NCBI GenBank assembly: GCA_013399895.1
Contig: VXBA01001192.1
Location: 310,001-374,000 of the forward strand
Origin: Serilophus lunatus
Lineage: Eukaryota > Chordata > Aves > Passeriformes > Eurylaimidae
Reading direction: 5' to 3'
Length of the DNA stretch: 64,000 bases
Shown here: one piece after another, positions 61,421 through 64,000 of the stretch
How the letters are laid out: the number at the start of each line of letters is the position of its first letter
Numbering within the stretch: the first letter of the stretch is position 1
Notes under the pieces: model-generated
Told to the model about the DNA's origin: nothing
Database searches by the model: none
Seen by the model: only the letters and a program-made list of their open reading frames with translations
Position numbers and translations under genes: made by a program

Positions 61421-64000
61421 CTACATGTCATATTTACACAGCAGGTCAAGAAGACAAATTCTGGAAATATTTTTTGCATTAAAACATGAATGTTTAAAGT
61501 CGCTCTTCTTCTACAAATACATCCTTAGTGCTTCTCAAATTTTCAAGATTCTTATCATAATGATGCCTCAGCTATGTACACTCAGGACTTTAAAACTTCA
61601 AAATAATCAATTAACATTCCTTCCCTGCACGTCATTTCAAGCACCCACCAAAGAGGTTACCTTGTAGTCCACAGTGGTGTCAGTCCATGCGCAGCTCCAA
61701 GGTAAAAAGCATTTAAGTAAATTGCCTAGCACAGCATCATCAGTATTTCACTTGTATCTGACCTAAATACCTGCACTTCTAGGCTATTTTCTCTCTGGAT
61801 ACAAATTATTCCTGCTTAAGGCATTAAAAAGCAGACTTGTATTACTCAGTGTTAGTCATCTGAGCTTAAAATTCAACACACAAAAACTCCCTTCAAACCA
61901 AGGGCTTGAACAATTTTAAATGAGAAATGCCACAACCTTTCAGATCTCCAAAGCAGGGGAGACTTTAAGCCTCCACCAGCGCCCACTACCTCTGCCACCA
62001 CTAGGAGACGAAAAAAACACAGCATTATTTCCCAGGCGGCCCGGAAAACAAAGTCCTTTCTCAGTGCCAAGGTTTTTCCTTGAAGCTGGTTCAGCAGCAA
62101 TAACCTTAAAATCTTGTTTCTTTGATCTTCTTTTACCAGGATAGCTCACCCACACAGCACCATTAGCCAGCAATTACACTGACTGGCCAGGGGAACAAGC
62201 CTTCTCTGCCCCTCACACCCTCTTTGTCCTCCTGGCTTGTGGCACTACATATCAGCTCTGTTTTTGCAGCAGATGAAAGAGGTCATCAACAAACTTCACT
62301 GGGAGGTTCTGCTCAACAGTTCAGCACGCTTCGGATCACAGCATCTCTTTCCTATGCCTCTGTAATTTCCTCCTTTTCTCAGAGACAGAGGGCTGCTGAA
62401 ATCTCAATGACCTGTTCCTCTTGTCCACATGTAGGAACAAAAATATCTAAAGGAAAACATAAAATTATTTTATTGCAAGGCTGTGTGAAGAGATCCAAAT
62501 AGGATCTATTGCACAAGGAGACTTGAGTCCAGTTTAAGCAGCTTTTCATTGACTTTCATGAGCAACATAGAAAACCATCATGCTACTAAGAAACTTCTGT
62601 CCTACAACATTTTCTTTTAAGGTTAGTAAATGAATGGAATTTGAAAAAGAGAAATTACAAGATACAGCAGGTATAGCACTTAAATGGGAAATAAAATTCT
62701 CAGAAATCTTCACACACAGACAATTATGACTTGCTGTCTTAATGGGTGGGAGTCTCATGGATGTGATTACCACTTTCCACCCTGCACCCTATCAAAAAAC
62801 TTCCTAGAAAGCCAAGGGGACTGAAAACCAATGAGAAGAAGGTGGCACCATTTTTAAGTGTTTCATTAGCCCCTGAGGAAGCCTAGATCAAGAGACTCTT
62901 TTTCTTCCATGTTTTTTCTCTTTTTTGTACCCCAAGCCTTGGGAGGGGGGTGAGCCCTCAATTTCTGCTCACCTAGCTCAAGTAATTATTCTATAACTTA
63001 CACAGGGCTCTTGTAACACTTAGCAACTGCACTTTCCACCACTAGCACCAAATTACATTAATGTTACAACGACAGGTACAATTTCCATAGCTCAGGGGGG
63101 TGCACAGCCAAGTGGGAAGGAAGCCAGGGCACCTGTTTTGACTCGGCATTACCTTGTCCCAGCTCCACACCTCTAAGACAATAAAATGGTAAGATTTCCA
63201 TCTCAAAAATTCATGAAGTGCTGAGCTCTGACGGCAAAGCCGGTCAAAATATGCAAGCAGACAATAAAAGGCTCCTCCTACATCCAGGGGCACTCAAATT
63301 TCCACTTCAGAGTAATAGTACTTCCCCATCAGTTGCAACTTAAATTTTCTGTTGACACTTAATGTCAGGCCATTCAGAAACACGAATTAAACACTGAACT
63401 AAAATTAATGAATAATTGTTATAAATTATAAATAAATAGACATTTTGACAGCAATGGTAGAAGTGCTACTAAATCAGAACAAAGGCATCTCCCTAAAAAT
63501 TGGCCAAGACACAGACAAGCAATACTGTCTGTGTTTCCATTTCGAGCAACGAATGAGTTTTAACAGGGTTTGTCTGACAGAAACATCACCATCTACTTTC
63601 TGAAAGAGAAGCAGTTTCAAACCTGATATACACCAAAATTCAGGTGTCCAGCTCTCTCAACCACAAACTAGACGGGACTAACTGATATTCAAATTACAAA
63701 AGAGGACTGTATTTAAGCCAAAGAGCTCTATTACTTCTTAGCAGGGAAAACTACAAGTAGAATTACATAATTTATCCATGAAGATGGCTAGTGTAAATGC
63801 AAAATATATGAAAATATTGCACTCCATTTGATAGTGGAGACAAATAAGAAATGCTTAACCTGCACAGCAAGCATCTTTTTACAGATTGCTCCAGCACTAT
63901 CCTGATGATACATCGCACATAAGTTGAGAAAACTACAGACCTAAGCAAAGATTTACTGTATCAGCTTTTGAGAAGCAGAGTGCCATGCAAGTTGAACAGC
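61421..64000. other. noncoding stretch, nothing recognised
   Basis: No supported gene or repeat. A minus-strand donor-like site adjoins 61661 with only a poor acceptor at about 61695. Overlapping opposite-strand frames at 61873-62173 are chance. The right edge (63300-64000) is ordinary AT-rich unique sequence. Confidence 0.5.

Noticed and set aside
1..64000. CRISPR array, bacterial operon, phage or integrated plasmid
   Set aside because: No regularly spaced long repeats, no long co-directional ORFs, no ribosome-binding sites; CR1 copies place the DNA in a bird-like genome.
1..64000. Endogenous retrovirus or LTR element
   Set aside because: No paired long terminal repeats or reverse-transcriptase-like frames other than the CR1 remnant were seen; a degraded solo LTR could be missed by eye.

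Overview
This window looks like vertebrate nuclear DNA, most likely from a bird. The best evidence is two decayed copies of the avian-type CR1 (chicken repeat 1) LINE, both on the minus strand: a ~670-bp copy at 53880-54548 and a ~100-bp 3' fragment at 37192-37290. Base composition is moderately AT-rich, CpG is sparse, long poly-A and pyrimidine tracts are common, and I see no Alu, B1/B2 or L1 sequence. There is no sign of prokaryotic gene organisation: open frames are short, scattered on both strands, lack ribosome-binding sites and overlap one another, as expected by chance over 64 kb.

No complete protein-coding gene could be recognised. The window reads as intronic or intergenic sequence, perhaps inside one or more very long transcription units. 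The best coding candidate is a 67-bp internal exon on the minus strand at 19583-19649, with a long polypyrimidine tract, an AG acceptor, a good GT donor and exactly one open frame. I do not recognise the protein. Several plus-strand splice-bounded segments are weaker candidates: 2104-2178, 12702-12801, 14311-14400, 45200-45239, 52069-52114, 56712-56754 and 59902-59966. The first three can be joined in compatible reading phase, which could mean an unannotated plus-strand transcript or could be coincidence. Two further minus-strand candidates lie at 52370-52420 and 53026-53065.

Layout: 1-12.7 kb is noncoding with a short 9-bp tandem repeat, a TG microsatellite and a perfect palindrome. 12.7-14.4 kb holds the paired plus-strand exon candidates. 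15.3-16.7 kb, 25.5-28.5 kb, 41.1-43.8 kb, 56.4-56.6 kb and 61.1-61.4 kb are repeat-poor tracts with homeodomain (TAATTA) and octamer (ATTTGCAT) words, resembling conserved noncoding enhancers of developmental gene deserts. The resemblance is by eye only. 26.9 kb, 44.7 kb and 57.8 kb hold perfect-stem hairpins. 50.05 kb and 55.5 kb hold canonical G-quadruplex motifs on opposite strands. 53.9-54.5 kb is the larger CR1 copy, with a single unresolved base at 54590 just beyond it.

Nothing here amounts to a recognisable new biological system. The items most worth checking are the minus-strand exon at 19583-19649, the phase-compatible plus-strand exon set, the hairpins at 26883-26937 and 44662-44716, and the two G-quadruplex motifs.
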